From Clostridia bacterium (GTDB taxonomy: Bacteria; Bacillota; Clostridia; Christensenellales; UBA1242), in NCBI GenBank assembly GCA_022793335.1, contig JAAWCQ010000001.1, positions 1 through 63,426 of the forward strand: a DNA stretch of 63,426 nt, read 5' to 3'. Made by a program: the position numbers and the translations under genes. Of the stretch, positions 27,535 to 36,455 are shown in pieces; position 1 is the stretch's first letter, and every line of letters starts with the position of its first letter. Below the pieces are notes generated by a model that saw nothing but the letters and a program-made list of their open reading frames with translations, was not told where the DNA came from and ran no database searches.

Positions 27535-28308
27535 ATGTCGTCAAGAGTTTGCATTGCTGGCGTTGATACCGCAAAACTTCCTAAACTTTCTGGTAAAGAT
27601 ATGGAAGAGTTGATGATGAAAGTTAAGCTTGGTGATGAAAGGGCAAGAGAAAAGTTTGTGGTTGCAAACTTAAGGCTTGTGCTTTCTGTTGTGCACAGAT
27701 TTTGTGCGAAGGGTGGGCGTGCTGATGATATGTTTCAAGTAGGCTGTGTAGGGCTTTTAAAAGCGATTGACAATTTTGATAATTCATTGAATGTCAAATT
27801 TTCAACCTATGCGGTGCCAATGATTGTGGGTGAGATAAGAAGATATCTTCGAGACAACAACTCTGTGCGTGTTTCGCGCTCCCTTCGCGATATTGCATAT
27901 AAGGCGTTGCAGGCAAAGGAGGAGTTGTCAAAAGAGTCCTTTGTTGAGCCGACGCTTGATGATATTGCAAAAAAGATTGATGTTCCTCTTTCAAGTGTAA
28001 CTTTTGCACTTGATGCGATAAGTGATACTGTTTCGCTTAATGACCCTGTTTACACTGATGGGGCAGACACCATTCATTTGCTTGACCAAATTGCCGACAC
28101 AAAAAACACGGACGAAAATATCTTTGAAAATTTGTCTATTAAAGATGCTATCAAAACTCTTTCAGACAGAGAACGCGAAATTCTTATGATGAGATATTAT
28201 ATTGGAAAGACTCAGACAGAAGTTTCGCAGGAAATAGGGATAAGTCAGGCGCAAGTTTCAAGGCTTGAAAAAAATGCTCTTAAGGTAATTAAAGAATTTT
28301 TGGTTTAA
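27535..28308 (+). CDS. sigG: Forespore sigma factor sigma G
   Basis: At 257 residues it has sigma region 2 (VANLRLVLSVVHRF, DDMFQVGCVGLLKAIDNFD), region 3 and region 4 (SDREREILMMRYYIGKTQTEVSQEIGISQAQVSRLEK in overlapping motifs). The N-terminus VCIAGVDTAKLPKLS contains the conserved sigma G segment that is bound by CsfB in Bacillus. There is no pro-sequence. It directs late forespore genes. A GGAGGG site precedes the ATG. The spoIIGA-sigE-sigG order is conserved in spore formers. Confidence 0.95.
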   Translation: MSSRVCIAGVDTAKLPKLSGKDMEELMMKVKLGDERAREKFVVANLRLVLSVVHRFCAKGGRADDMFQVGCVGLLKAIDNFDNSLNVKFSTYAVPMIVGEIRRYLRDNNSVRVSRSLRDIAYKALQAKEELSKESFVEPTLDDIAKKIDVPLSSVTFALDAISDTVSLNDPVYTDGADTIHLLDQIADTKNTDENIFENLSIKDAIKTLSDREREILMMRYYIGKTQTEVSQEIGISQAQVSRLEKNALKVIKEFLV

Positions 28309-28346
28309 TTGTCATAAAATGTTGAAAACAAACATAATGTTAGGCT

Positions 28347-28643
28347 GTGGAAAGTTCATTTATAGAGTTAAGGTGCAAAGAAGTGGTTAATGTCTTGGAC
28401 GGTAGAAGGCTTGGGCATATTATTGATTTGATTTTTGATTTAAACTCGGCGCGTGTGCTTGGGTTTATGTTGCCGGCCGAAAAAAGCGGTTGGAACATAT
28501 TCAAAAACAACAATCAGCTGTTTTTACCTTACAACTGCATTGTTAGAATTGGGGAGGATACAATACTTGTGGAGTTGCCACCTGTATGTCCACCAAACAA
28601 TCCATATATCTTGACACAGAATGCAGATAAAAATCAAAGATAA
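28347..28643 (+). CDS. YlmC/YmxH family sporulation protein (PRC-barrel)
   Basis: A 98-residue PRC-barrel-like protein with ELRCKEVVNVLDGRRLGHI at the start and the family's VRIGEDTILVEL near the end. YlmC/YmxH proteins are conserved in spore formers and often follow sigG, as here (38 bases). Their exact role is not established. The start is a GTG with a weak ribosome binding site. Confidence 0.9.
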   Translation: MESSFIELRCKEVVNVLDGRRLGHIIDLIFDLNSARVLGFMLPAEKSGWNIFKNNNQLFLPYNCIVRIGEDTILVELPPVCPPNNPYILTQNADKNQR

Positions 28644-28681
28644 ATTTTTTTTAATTTTAGTTGATATTATATGATTGTTAT

Positions 28682-28713
28682 AAAAAAACAGCGCGTAAAA
28701 TGCGTTGTTTTTT
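28682..28713. terminator. Bidirectional terminator
   Basis: AACAGCGC and GCGTTGTT pair (one mismatch) between A and T runs, in the convergent gap after the YlmC gene. Confidence 0.75.
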
Positions 28714-28720
28714 CTCTATA

Positions 28721-29125
28721 TTAAAGTTCTAAAGATGAGTCAAAAAGTTTTTCAGCTTGTTTTTTATAATATAATTTTACTTCTTTATTATAAGCTTTAT
28801 CTGCTTCTTTCTTTAAAGTTTTATTGATTTTAATATCGCCTTTGTTGATTTTATAATTTGTCTTGATTGCCTTACAAATTGCTCTAGGAATTTCTGCCAA
28901 ATCAATATAAGAGCCCCAAATACTGTCATATACATTTGTATAATTTAATAATATTTTACCAATTTGTAATTTTAATTGAGCATTTTCAGTATAGTGCAAT
29001 ATTTCAAAAATATTTTTACAAAGTCCTTTTCTTGTTGTTATTTTTCTCTCATCATTTAAATATGCATTTATAAATTCATGATTTTTATCTTTATAATTGT
29101 CATGTCTGTTATATTCATAATTCAT
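28721..29125 (-). CDS. Hypothetical protein, paralog of the upstream gene
   Basis: A 134-residue soluble, Lys-rich protein. Its middle (residues 33-95, RKGLCKNIFEILHYTENAQ... IDLAEIPRAICKAIK) aligns with residues 25-95 of the protein from 29144, including the shared DxxEIPxxI motif. The two genes are 18 bases apart and probably co-transcribed. The family is unknown to me. Confidence 0.6.
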   Translation of the reverse strand: MNYEYNRHDNYKDKNHEFINAYLNDERKITTRKGLCKNIFEILHYTENAQLKLQIGKILLNYTNVYDSIWGSYIDLAEIPRAICKAIKTNYKINKGDIKINKTLKKEADKAYNKEVKLYYKKQAEKLFDSSLEL

Positions 29126-29143
29126 TATAATTTTAAACCTCTC

Positions 29144-29596
29144 TTAATCATCTATTTTTGGCAAAAATTCCTCATCTTCTTCAAAATCGTTTTTTATCTT
29201 TTTGCCTTTTAGAAGATTTAATACTTCATCGCTTTTTTGCTGTTTTTCAAATTTTTCAGCTTGTTGTTTAGCTTTTTGTTCTTGAATTTGCTGTTTTTTA
29301 TACTCTGCCATGACAATTTTGTTTTGTGCTTTCAATTCAACATATATTTCTTGAGGAATTTCAGAAGCATCTATATAATATTGCATTGTAGATCCTACTT
29401 TTGTATCTTTGACATAAGTGCCTATTTCAACAAAATTTGTTATTGTTTTATCAACCGCTTTTAAAAGAGTTTCGTCTTTAGAATGTTCTATAATATTGTA
29501 TAAAAATTGGCATATTCCTCTTTGAAAAAATTTTTCTGTAATCTCTATATCGTCTGATTGATATTGTCTATAAAATTTATAGCTTTCTACACTCAT
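29144..29596 (-). CDS. Hypothetical protein, paralog of the downstream gene
   Basis: A 150-residue soluble protein: a helical N-terminal domain (QRGICQFLYNIIEHSKDE... IDASEIPQEIYVELK), a Gln/Lys coiled-coil-like stretch (about 100-125), and an acidic tail. It is related to the protein from 28721. It lies 16 bases downstream of nrdR on the same strand, so it may share the nrdR message. No function can be given. Confidence 0.6.
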   Translation of the reverse strand: MSVESYKFYRQYQSDDIEITEKFFQRGICQFLYNIIEHSKDETLLKAVDKTITNFVEIGTYVKDTKVGSTMQYYIDASEIPQEIYVELKAQNKIVMAEYKKQQIQEQKAKQQAEKFEKQQKSDEVLNLLKGKKIKNDFEEDEEFLPKIDD

Positions 29597-29612
29597 AATA
29601 ATTCCTCACTAT

Positions 29613-30056
29613 TTACATATTATCAAGCAGTTTTTTGAAGCTGTCAAGATCTTTAAATTGGCGATATACTGAAGCAAAACGCACATAGGCAACTTCGTCA
29701 ATACCTTTAAGTGCGTCCATAACCATTTCACCAAGTTGAGAAGATTTTACTTCTTGGGTGAGTTTGTTTTGAATTTGTTTTTCAATTGTTCCTACGATAT
29801 TTTCAATTTGGCTCATGCTTACAGGTCTTTTTTCGCAAGCTTTAATAATACCGCGTTTAAGTTTTTCTGGGTCAAAAGATTGTCTTGAGCCATCATTTTT
29901 AATAACTAAAATAGGTGTAGTTTCAATTGTTTCATAAGTGGTGAAGCGTCTTCCACAAACAAGGCATTCACGACGACGACGAATGGCATTTGACTCTTCG
30001 CTGTTTCTTGAGTCAAGCACCTTACTTTCTTCTGCTCCACAATAAATACATTTCAT
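29613..30056 (-). CDS. nrdR: Ribonucleotide reductase regulator NrdR
   Basis: A full-length NrdR of 147 residues: an N-terminal zinc ribbon (CIYCGAEESKVLDSR and CLVCGRRFTTYE) and an ATP-cone (about 48-138). NrdR represses ribonucleotide reductase genes when dATP is bound. An AAGGAG site precedes the ATG. Confidence 0.97.
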   Translation of the reverse strand: MKCIYCGAEESKVLDSRNSEESNAIRRRRECLVCGRRFTTYETIETTPILVIKNDGSRQSFDPEKLKRGIIKACEKRPVSMSQIENIVGTIEKQIQNKLTQEVKSSQLGEMVMDALKGIDEVAYVRFASVYRQFKDLDSFKKLLDNM

Positions 30057-30283
30057 ATTGTTCTCCTTAAAATTTTATTTCTTTTTAGTAATTATATTTT
30101 ACCATAAATTAAATCATTTTTCAACTTTTTTGTCTAAAAAAATATTCAATATATTTTATTATGGCAAAAGCAATTTTAAAAGGTTGATTTTTGAGGGTGG
30201 TAAAATTCTACTTTAAAACAGAGTTTTTTGAGAATTTTTGCGAATTTTGTCATAGGTGAGGGCTTGACCTAATAAATTATGCT

Positions 30284-30508
30284 ATGGCAAATCTATTATC
30301 TTCAAAGAGGGGGCAATACACAACCATCAAAGGTATTTCTGTGCTTGCTCCGATAAAAATAAAGAGACGACTGTTGGAGCTTGGTTTTACAAGAGGTGTG
30401 AAAGCAAGAGTGGTGAGAAAGTCTTTGCTTGGCAATGCTTATATGATTGAGCTTCGGGGGTATACCTTGACGCTTCGAAAAGACATTGTCAGTTTTTTGC
30501 AAATTTAA
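30284..30508 (+). CDS. feoA: FeoA-family SH3-like protein
   Basis: A 74-residue FeoA domain: LAPIKIKRRLLELGFTRG and NAYMIELRGYTLTLRKD match the family's SH3-like fold. FeoA assists the FeoB iron transporter, which is the next gene 194 bases downstream. There is no clear ribosome binding site, and the start could be slightly different. Confidence 0.88.
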   Translation: MANLLSSKRGQYTTIKGISVLAPIKIKRRLLELGFTRGVKARVVRKSLLGNAYMIELRGYTLTLRKDIVSFLQI

Positions 30509-30702
30509 GACATGCTTTATTCTTTTTTATTTTGTTAGATTTAGTTTTAAAAAAGTATGAGGTTTTTTAAAAAATAAAGATATTTTTAACTTTTGCAAAT
30601 CAACGATTTTTAGGAGTAATTAAAGAAAAATATTGAAAAATTGATAAAAAACAGCATTTTTTTTAATATTTTATGTGATTTTTACTATATTAAGGGGGCG
30701 AA

Positions 30703-32814
30703 ATGATAAATGTTGCACTGGTGGGCAATCCAAATACCGGCAAGACTACACTGTATAATCTTTTGACGGTTTCTCATGAACATGTGGGGAATTGGCATGG
30801 GGTTACAGTGGAAGAAAAGGCAAAGCTTTATAATTTTAAAGGGCAGCAAATTCGCATGGTGGACTTACCTGGCGTTTATTCATTGTCTCCGCTTAGTTAT
30901 GAAGAAGGGGTGACAATTGATTATCTTTTATCAAAGCCGGTGGACCTTGTTGTAAACATTTGTGACGCAAGCAATCTTAAAAGAAATTTATATCTTACTC
31001 TGTCTTTACTAGAAATGGGGTTGCCTACACTGCTTGTTGTAAATCAAATTGACAAGCGCCCAATTTGCAAAATTGATTTTGCACTGCTTGAAAAACTTTT
31101 AGGTATGAAAGTGGTCTATATAAATGCTTCATCTAAGAAGGATGGGGAAGAGGTGAACAGACAAATTTGTAAGCTTTATGAAAAGTTGAAAAATGGTTAT
31201 GGTCAGTCGAGACCAAGCTATTTAAAAGATTTAAGGTTGGATAAGGTCAGGGGGCAACTAGGCAATTTAAGCGAAAAAGAAATGCAATTTGCTGACTTTT
31301 TTGCTGTTAAACTTTTTGAAGACGATGAGAGGGTGAAAGAAAAGTTTAAAATAGAAAAAGAGTTTGGTGGTGTGGACGCCGTAGCAGAATGTCGATATCG
31401 TTATATAGACGAGGTTTTGGCAAAATGTTGCAGCGCACATGAACGTGTTTATGGTCAGTCAAAATTTGATAAAATTTTACTTAACAGATTTTTGGCTTTT
31501 CCTATCTTTTTGCTTATAATTTCAGCGGCATTTTATTTAACTTTCTTTTCTGTTGGTGCATTTTTAAGTGACGGTTTGGGCTTTTTGCTTGATAGGTGTA
31601 TTGCAACTCCTACAATAAAGTTTTTGACAAATACATTTGGGCAGAGCAGCTGGATTGTTAGTCTCTTTCAAGATGCCATATTTGGCGGAGTGGGCTCTAT
31701 TCTATCTTTCCTGCCTCAAGTTGCATTGTTGTTTTTCTTTTTATCACTGCTTGAAGACAGCGGCTATCTGTCAAGAGTGGCTTTCGTGTTTGAAGATATT
31801 TTGGGCAAAATTGGGCTTTCCGGAAAAAGCGTTTATACCTTGCTTATGGGCTTTGGTTGCTCAACAACAGCGGTGCTTACTGCGCGAAATATGGAAGATA
31901 AAAATTCTAAAATTAAAACTGGGCTGCTTACGCCATACATGAGCTGCTCGGCAAAGTTTCCGATTTATGCTGTGCTGGGCGGTGCGTTTTTTGGAGCTAG
32001 CAATATATTTGTTATTTTAGGGCTATATTTTCTTGGTGTGGTTGTCGCTCTTTTAATGTCATTCATTTATGAAAAGACCTTTCTTAAAAGCAAGGCGCAA
32101 TCTTTTATTTTGGAATTTCCTCCATATAGAATGATGAATTTTAAGCGCACAATGTCTCTTTTGTGGCTTAATGTAAGAGAATTTTTGACCAGAGTGGCCT
32201 CTCTTATTCTTGCAATGAATGTCATTGTTTGGGTGCTTTCAAATTTTACCATAACTTTTAAATTTGTATGTGGTGGCGAGCAAAGCATGCTTGAAACATT
32301 TGGAAGAATAATTGCGCCTATTTTTAAACCGCTCGGCTTCGGGCAGTGGGGACTTGTTTCTGCTCTGCTTGCTGGGCTTGTGGCAAAAGAGGTCATTGTT
32401 TCGTCTATTGCAATGTTTAATGGAGTGGAAGAAGGCTCGATTTCAGGTATAGGAGAAAGTGTGAAAGACGCAAGTTTGCCAGCGTTTTTTGCCAGCGGAA
32501 GTGCGGTGCTGAGCTATTTAGTTTTTTGTCTTTTATATTTCCCATGTCTTGCAACTGCTTCAGTGCTTGGAAAAGAAATCGGCAAAAAGTGGTTGTTTAT
32601 CGGGCTTTTAAGTGAATTTATTATTGCGTATATAACCTCGTTTGTGGTTTATCGTCTGGGACTGGCGTTTGAGGCTTATGGATGGGTGGCTGTGCTTATC
32701 TTTCTTGCAAGTTTGGCAATAATAATTGCCTCAGCTGTTACCGTGTTTAAGATTTGTAAGAAGGGAAGATGCAATTGCCATGGGAAATGCAAAAAAGACT
32801 GTGGCAAAAGATAA
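30703..32814 (+). CDS. feoB: Ferrous iron transporter FeoB
   Basis: At 703 residues it is a full FeoB: N-terminal G domain (GNPNTGKTT at 8-16, the DLPGVYSLSPLSYEE switch near 54, NQID near 110), a GDI-like helical part to about 260, then about eight membrane segments with two Gate domains (including SCSAKFPIYAVLGGAFFG near 412). It imports Fe2+. The C-terminal tail is Cys-rich (CKKGRCNCHGKCKKDCGKR), as in many clostridial FeoB proteins, and could bind iron on the cytoplasmic side. Confidence 0.97.
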   Translation: MINVALVGNPNTGKTTLYNLLTVSHEHVGNWHGVTVEEKAKLYNFKGQQIRMVDLPGVYSLSPLSYEEGVTIDYLLSKPVDLVVNICDASNLKRNLYLTLSLLEMGLPTLLVVNQIDKRPICKIDFALLEKLLGMKVVYINASSKKDGEEVNRQICKLYEKLKNGYGQSRPSYLKDLRLDKVRGQLGNLSEKEMQFADFFAVKLFEDDERVKEKFKIEKEFGGVDAVAECRYRYIDEVLAKCCSAHERVYGQSKFDKILLNRFLAFPIFLLIISAAFYLTFFSVGAFLSDGLGFLLDRCIATPTIKFLTNTFGQSSWIVSLFQDAIFGGVGSILSFLPQVALLFFFLSLLEDSGYLSRVAFVFEDILGKIGLSGKSVYTLLMGFGCSTTAVLTARNMEDKNSKIKTGLLTPYMSCSAKFPIYAVLGGAFFGASNIFVILGLYFLGVVVALLMSFIYEKTFLKSKAQSFILEFPPYRMMNFKRTMSLLWLNVREFLTRVASLILAMNVIVWVLSNFTITFKFVCGGEQSMLETFGRIIAPIFKPLGFGQWGLVSALLAGLVAKEVIVSSIAMFNGVEEGSISGIGESVKDASLPAFFASGSAVLSYLVFCLLYFPCLATASVLGKEIGKKWLFIGLLSEFIIAYITSFVVYRLGLAFEAYGWVAVLIFLASLAIIIASAVTVFKICKKGRCNCHGKCKKDCGKR

Positions 32815-32854
32815 ATTTAATCACATTTTTTAAAAAGGGAGAATAAGATTTACT

Positions 32855-32950
32855 ATGGATAAACAAAAAGAAAAATTTAAAATCATTTGCATTAAAGCAC
32901 CAAAGTGGCTTTCCTTTGTCATCAGAAGATTCGTCAAAGAAAAAGAATAA
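32855..32950 (+). CDS. spoVM: SpoVM-like peptide, 31 aa
   Basis: A 31-codon frame with an AGGGAGA site about 13 bases upstream. From residue 8 the peptide reads KIICIKAPKWLSFVIRRFV, which lines up with SpoVM (start, K, hydrophobics, K-x-P-K, then an amphipathic helix ending in Arg/Lys). SpoVM inserts into the convex forespore membrane and anchors SpoIVA and the coat. The rest of the window has the sporulation genes expected. In Bacillus spoVM lies next to rpmB-yloU-yloV, whereas here that group is 15 kb away. The N-terminal extension of seven residues is unusual. Confidence 0.7.
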   Translation: MDKQKEKFKIICIKAPKWLSFVIRRFVKEKE

Positions 32951-33017
32951 TTTCAAAAGAAAATTTTAATTTTTATTGAAACAGCTTTTTTGATGCAGCT
33001 TGTTATATGAGAAATTT

Positions 33018-33045
33018 CGTCCTATCAAGATAGGACGCTTTTTCA
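33018..33045 (+). terminator. Intrinsic terminator after spoVM-like gene
   Basis: A nine-base perfect palindromic pair, CGTCCTATC with GATAGGACG, is followed by C and five T. Confidence 0.85.
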
Positions 33046-33123
33046 TGTAAGAAATTAAAGCATCATTTTGTTAATTAAATATTTTTTTTTAAAAAATGAT
33101 TTATTTTTTCGATATTGCTTGAA

Positions 33124-33139
33124 TAAAAATGCAACCGCT
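33124..33139. repeat. 16-bp phrase shared with 60675-60690
   Basis: TAAAAATGCAACCGCT occurs identically upstream of two of the three poly-G promoters, 24 bases before the -35 here. It is the most GC-rich part of the local spacer. Confidence 0.6.
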
Positions 33140-33163
33140 TTAACAGCAATTGCCGAAAAATGC

Positions 33164-33190
33164 TTGACATTTTTCGGGGGGGGGTAAAAT
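33164..33190 (+). promoter_or_regulatory. Promoter with G9 tract in its spacer (gene 33374)
   Basis: TTGACA (33164-33169) and TAAAAT (33185-33190) flank a 15-base spacer whose last nine bases (33176-33184) are all G. Such tracts slip during replication and change promoter spacing. With nine G the spacer is two bases under the 17-base optimum. Phase variation is inferred from architecture. Confidence 0.8.
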
Positions 33191-33373
33191 AAATATTGAT
33201 AAATGATATTATATATTAGGCAGAAAAAACTCTAAACGAATAAATTAAATTGATAGTTACTTAAAAAAAGCAAATGTGTCGATTATGACATAAATAAAAT
33301 GACAAAGTGAATAAGGCAATAACCTATAAAAGCATAAATTAAATTTATTTTGTTTAACAAAAAAAGGAGAAAA

Positions 33374-36079
33374 ATGAAAAGAAGTATAAGCAAATTATAT
33401 TATTTTTTAATCATTCTAGCCATTTTTTTGTTGGGGACAATGGGATGTTTGCTTATCGTTATGCCTAAAAAAGTCAATACAAACGCTGAAGTGGTAAATT
33501 TTTATTTTGGTATAACTACGAATGATGGGGATGTTCTTTGTTATTATGGAAAATTTAATGGAGAAAGGCTTTATCCAGAATCCAGCAATCCGCTTCATAG
33601 TTATTGCAATTTAACTATGGTGTGTGAAGGCAGTGCAAGTCGAGTTGCTTCACAAATTTTTGCTTTTAGTGTTAAGACAAGCCTAACTGGCTCAAAAGGA
33701 AGTCAGGTGCCCAGCATATCTGATTATTTTGTACGCATTGAAAGATGTGGCTTTATTTGGCAGGGGCGGTTTATTGGAATGAACACTACTTTTTCTGGCA
33801 GTGGAGAAGGGGCGAGTTATCAAGAGGTAATAGAAAATTACATAAAGTCAAAAAACTTGGGCTATTGCGGATTAGCTTTAATTTACACGAAATTTAATGA
33901 TGTTTTTGTTGATTTTGATAAGAATGATGGAAACGGAATTTATGACACAAAAATTTACACACGTGATAACAGTTATGGCTCATTGCCGACACCGACAAGA
34001 ACGGGATATAAATTTTTAGGCTGGTATACCTCAGCCAGTGGTGGAACAAAAATTTATACATCAACTGTAGTTGAAAGCGAAACTATTCTTTATGCGCATT
34101 GGGAAAAAATGAAATATACTGTCACTTTAAATGCGAATGGTGGCTCAATTCCTGTGACAAATGGCTGGAGTGGAAGTGGCTCATCTGCTCAAAAGTCGAT
34201 TACTTATTATACTACCTATGGCACTCTCCCAACGCCAACAAGAACGGGATATAATTTTACTGGGTGGTTTACATCTGCAAGTGGTGGCTCAAGCATAACA
34301 TCCTCAACTGTTATGAATAAAACAAGCAATCACACCATTTACGCGCACTGGGAAGGCAAGTCATACGACGTATTATATCACTCAAATTATTCGGGGGCAG
34401 GCCCCTCATCTCAAACAGGCTTTAAATATGGCACCTCTACAGCGTTGAGAACGATAAGCGATTTGGGTTACAGTCGAAATGGTTTTGACTTTAAAGGCTG
34501 GGCGACTAGTGAAGGTGGTGGAGTAGTTTATACAGATGGGCAGAGTGTAAGTTATTTAAGCTCAACTGGTGGAGAAGTCCATCTTTATGCAGTTTGGCAG
34601 GCATATACATATACGGTGACAGCAGATGCCAATAGAGGAAGTATTCCTTCAACGAGTGGTTGGAGTGGAAGTGGAGCTAGTGCATATAAAACGGTAACTT
34701 ATGATTTGGGTTATGGCACGCTTCCGGTGCCAACAAAAACGGGATACAATTTTGATGGGTGGTTTACTGCGGCAAATGGTGGAAGTAAGGTTGAAAGTGG
34801 CACACTTGTAAAAACTGCAGGAAATCATACAATTTATGCGCATTGGTCACCTAAGACTTTTAATGTAAACTTTTATGCAAATGGCGGCAGTGGAAGCATG
34901 AGCAGCATGAGTGTAACTTATGATAGCGGCTCTAAACAGCTTACAAGCAATGCGTTCAAAAAGGAAAACTACATTTTCAAATATTGGAGTACAAATTCAA
35001 ATGGAACAGGGACAACCTATTATGAAAATCAAGCTGTTTCAAATTTGATAAGTGCATTAAACTTATATGCTGTTTGGGAAGAGACTTGGAATAATTCAGC
35101 TTCGTTGTCATTAAGTGCGGTGCAGGAGGCAAATAAGGGGTCTAAAAGCAACCCATATCTAGTTTCTTCCGCCACAGACCTTGCATACATTTCAAAAGCG
35201 GTGGATAATGGAACAAGTTTTTCAGGTGTGTATTTTAGACAGACTGGTGACATAGATTTAGGTGGAAAGTTGTGGAAGCCGATTGGTGAAAGCAGATCAA
35301 AAGCCTTTAAAGGCAATTATGACGGAAATGGTTTTTTGATTAAAAATCTTTCAACTTCAAGTGCGAGAGTGGGAAGCTCGTCTGGCAATTATCTATACTC
35401 AAATGTTGGGCTGTTTGGATATACTATTGGCGCAACTCTTAAAAATATAAACCTCTTTTCTGGCACAGTGTATGGAAATCATAATGTGGGAGCGATTGCA
35501 GGTTGCATTGAAGCGATATCAGCTGGTGGAACAAACACTGGAAGCATTGAAGGTTGTCGAAGCAGAGTTGTTGTTTATGGCAACAGTAATTGTGGAATGA
35601 TTGGCGCGAGCAGTGGTTGTGACATTATTTCTTGTCTAAATTATGGTAATATTACTGCAAATAGCAGTGCTGGCGGAATAGTTGGTTTTAATTATAGTTT
35701 AAAAATCACAATATCAAACAGTCTTGCAAGGTGCAAGGTTATTGGCGCGAACAGTGGTGGTGTGATTGGCAGTTCGCAAGTGAGTGGAACAGAGGTGGTA
35801 TCTTGTGGTTTTAAAGGTTCTTTTTCTTCTTCATCTCTTGGGCAGGGGCTTATTGCTGGAGTTATGATTGATGGAAAGCTGAAAAATTGTTTGGCAATCA
35901 CAACTTCAAACACCTCTCTTTATGCGAGTGGGACAACAGCAGAAAGTTGCGTGTGTGACAATGGCAACATAACCTATATAGGCGACGACTTTTCAAGTTG
36001 GTCAGAGCTTGCCTTAGGTCAACCACTTCCAAATGGGCTTGCATGGATTGGCGGTGCTGGTGATGGACTGAAAATTTAA
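33374..36079 (+). CDS. InlB-repeat/GLUG surface protein
   Basis: The ATG at 33374 (AAAGGAG site) gives 901 residues. Order: N-terminal membrane/signal segment (about 8-33), a unique N-terminal domain (about 40-190), about five Listeria-Bacteroides (InlB B) repeats of 70-80 residues (about 195-580; each has TPTRTGYxFxGW and ends YAHW or YAVW), then GLUG motifs (about 640-830, FKGNYDGNG and SAGGIVG) and the family tail PLPNGLAWIGG. No LPXTG or C-terminal anchor is seen, so the N-terminal segment may anchor it. Role unknown; adhesion is plausible. Repeats are very close to those of the 60850 protein. The promoter has a G9 tract. Confidence 0.93.
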   Translation: MKRSISKLYYFLIILAIFLLGTMGCLLIVMPKKVNTNAEVVNFYFGITTNDGDVLCYYGKFNGERLYPESSNPLHSYCNLTMVCEGSASRVASQIFAFSVKTSLTGSKGSQVPSISDYFVRIERCGFIWQGRFIGMNTTFSGSGEGASYQEVIENYIKSKNLGYCGLALIYTKFNDVFVDFDKNDGNGIYDTKIYTRDNSYGSLPTPTRTGYKFLGWYTSASGGTKIYTSTVVESETILYAHWEKMKYTVTLNANGGSIPVTNGWSGSGSSAQKSITYYTTYGTLPTPTRTGYNFTGWFTSASGGSSITSSTVMNKTSNHTIYAHWEGKSYDVLYHSNYSGAGPSSQTGFKYGTSTALRTISDLGYSRNGFDFKGWATSEGGGVVYTDGQSVSYLSSTGGEVHLYAVWQAYTYTVTADANRGSIPSTSGWSGSGASAYKTVTYDLGYGTLPVPTKTGYNFDGWFTAANGGSKVESGTLVKTAGNHTIYAHWSPKTFNVNFYANGGSGSMSSMSVTYDSGSKQLTSNAFKKENYIFKYWSTNSNGTGTTYYENQAVSNLISALNLYAVWEETWNNSASLSLSAVQEANKGSKSNPYLVSSATDLAYISKAVDNGTSFSGVYFRQTGDIDLGGKLWKPIGESRSKAFKGNYDGNGFLIKNLSTSSARVGSSSGNYLYSNVGLFGYTIGATLKNINLFSGTVYGNHNVGAIAGCIEAISAGGTNTGSIEGCRSRVVVYGNSNCGMIGASSGCDIISCLNYGNITANSSAGGIVGFNYSLKITISNSLARCKVIGANSGGVIGSSQVSGTEVVSCGFKGSFSSSSLGQGLIAGVMIDGKLKNCLAITTSNTSLYASGTTAESCVCDNGNITYIGDDFSSWSELALGQPLPNGLAWIGGAGDGLKI

Positions 36080-36105
36080 TAAATTATAAATAAAATTTAC
36101 TTTAT

Positions 36106-36131
36106 AAAATGCTCTTTTTGGGGCATTTTTA
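36106..36131 (+). terminator. Intrinsic terminator
   Basis: AAAATGC and GCATTTT pair over a T/G-rich loop and are followed by T residues. Confidence 0.75.
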
Positions 36132-36188
36132 TTTTTTCATGCAATTGTTATTAAATTTTGTAAAAAACTTTCAAAATTTTCATATGTG

Positions 36189-36206
36189 TGATATAATTAA
36201 AAAATG
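36189..36206 (+). promoter_or_regulatory. Extended -10 placing the transcript start on the ATG of 36204
   Basis: TG-A-TATAAT (36189-36197) ends six bases before the ATG, so the expected first base is the A of ATG. No Shine-Dalgarno site is present. Confidence 0.45.
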
Positions 36207-36440
36207 GGAAATAAAAGTAATAAAAATTTAATATATCTTGTCACATTAAAGCCTTCTTCGCACAGAACGGCGGAAGAAAATCTTGGGATTGGTTATTTGG
36301 CGTCAGTGTTGCTTGAAAAGGAGTATCGAGTTAAAATCCGTGATGGATGGCTTGATGGCAGCATTGACGAAGAGATAATTGAAAATGAAATTTTAAAAGA
36401 CAAAGATGAGGTTTTATATGTTGGAACAAACTCTTATTAA
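36204..36440 (+). pseudogene. B12-binding radical-SAM protein, N-terminal fragment
   Basis: The 78 residues match the N-terminus of cobalamin-binding radical SAM enzymes: LVTLKPSSHRTAEENLGIGY, then LASVLLEKEYRVKIRDGWLDG. The match stops before the rest of the B12 domain and the radical SAM domain, and the frame ends 15 bases before helD. It is either a remnant or a very small domain protein. Its promoter is intact, so it may still be transcribed with helD. Confidence 0.65.
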
Positions 36441-36455
36441 GGAGAAAGTGAGGAT

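Larger units (their letters stand above)
32951..33373. other. Gene-free leader region of the 33374 surface gene
   Basis: 423 bases containing the spoVM terminator, a 16-bp phrase shared with 60675-60690, the poly-G promoter and a leader of about 175 bases. No coding sequence was seen. Confidence 0.7.
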
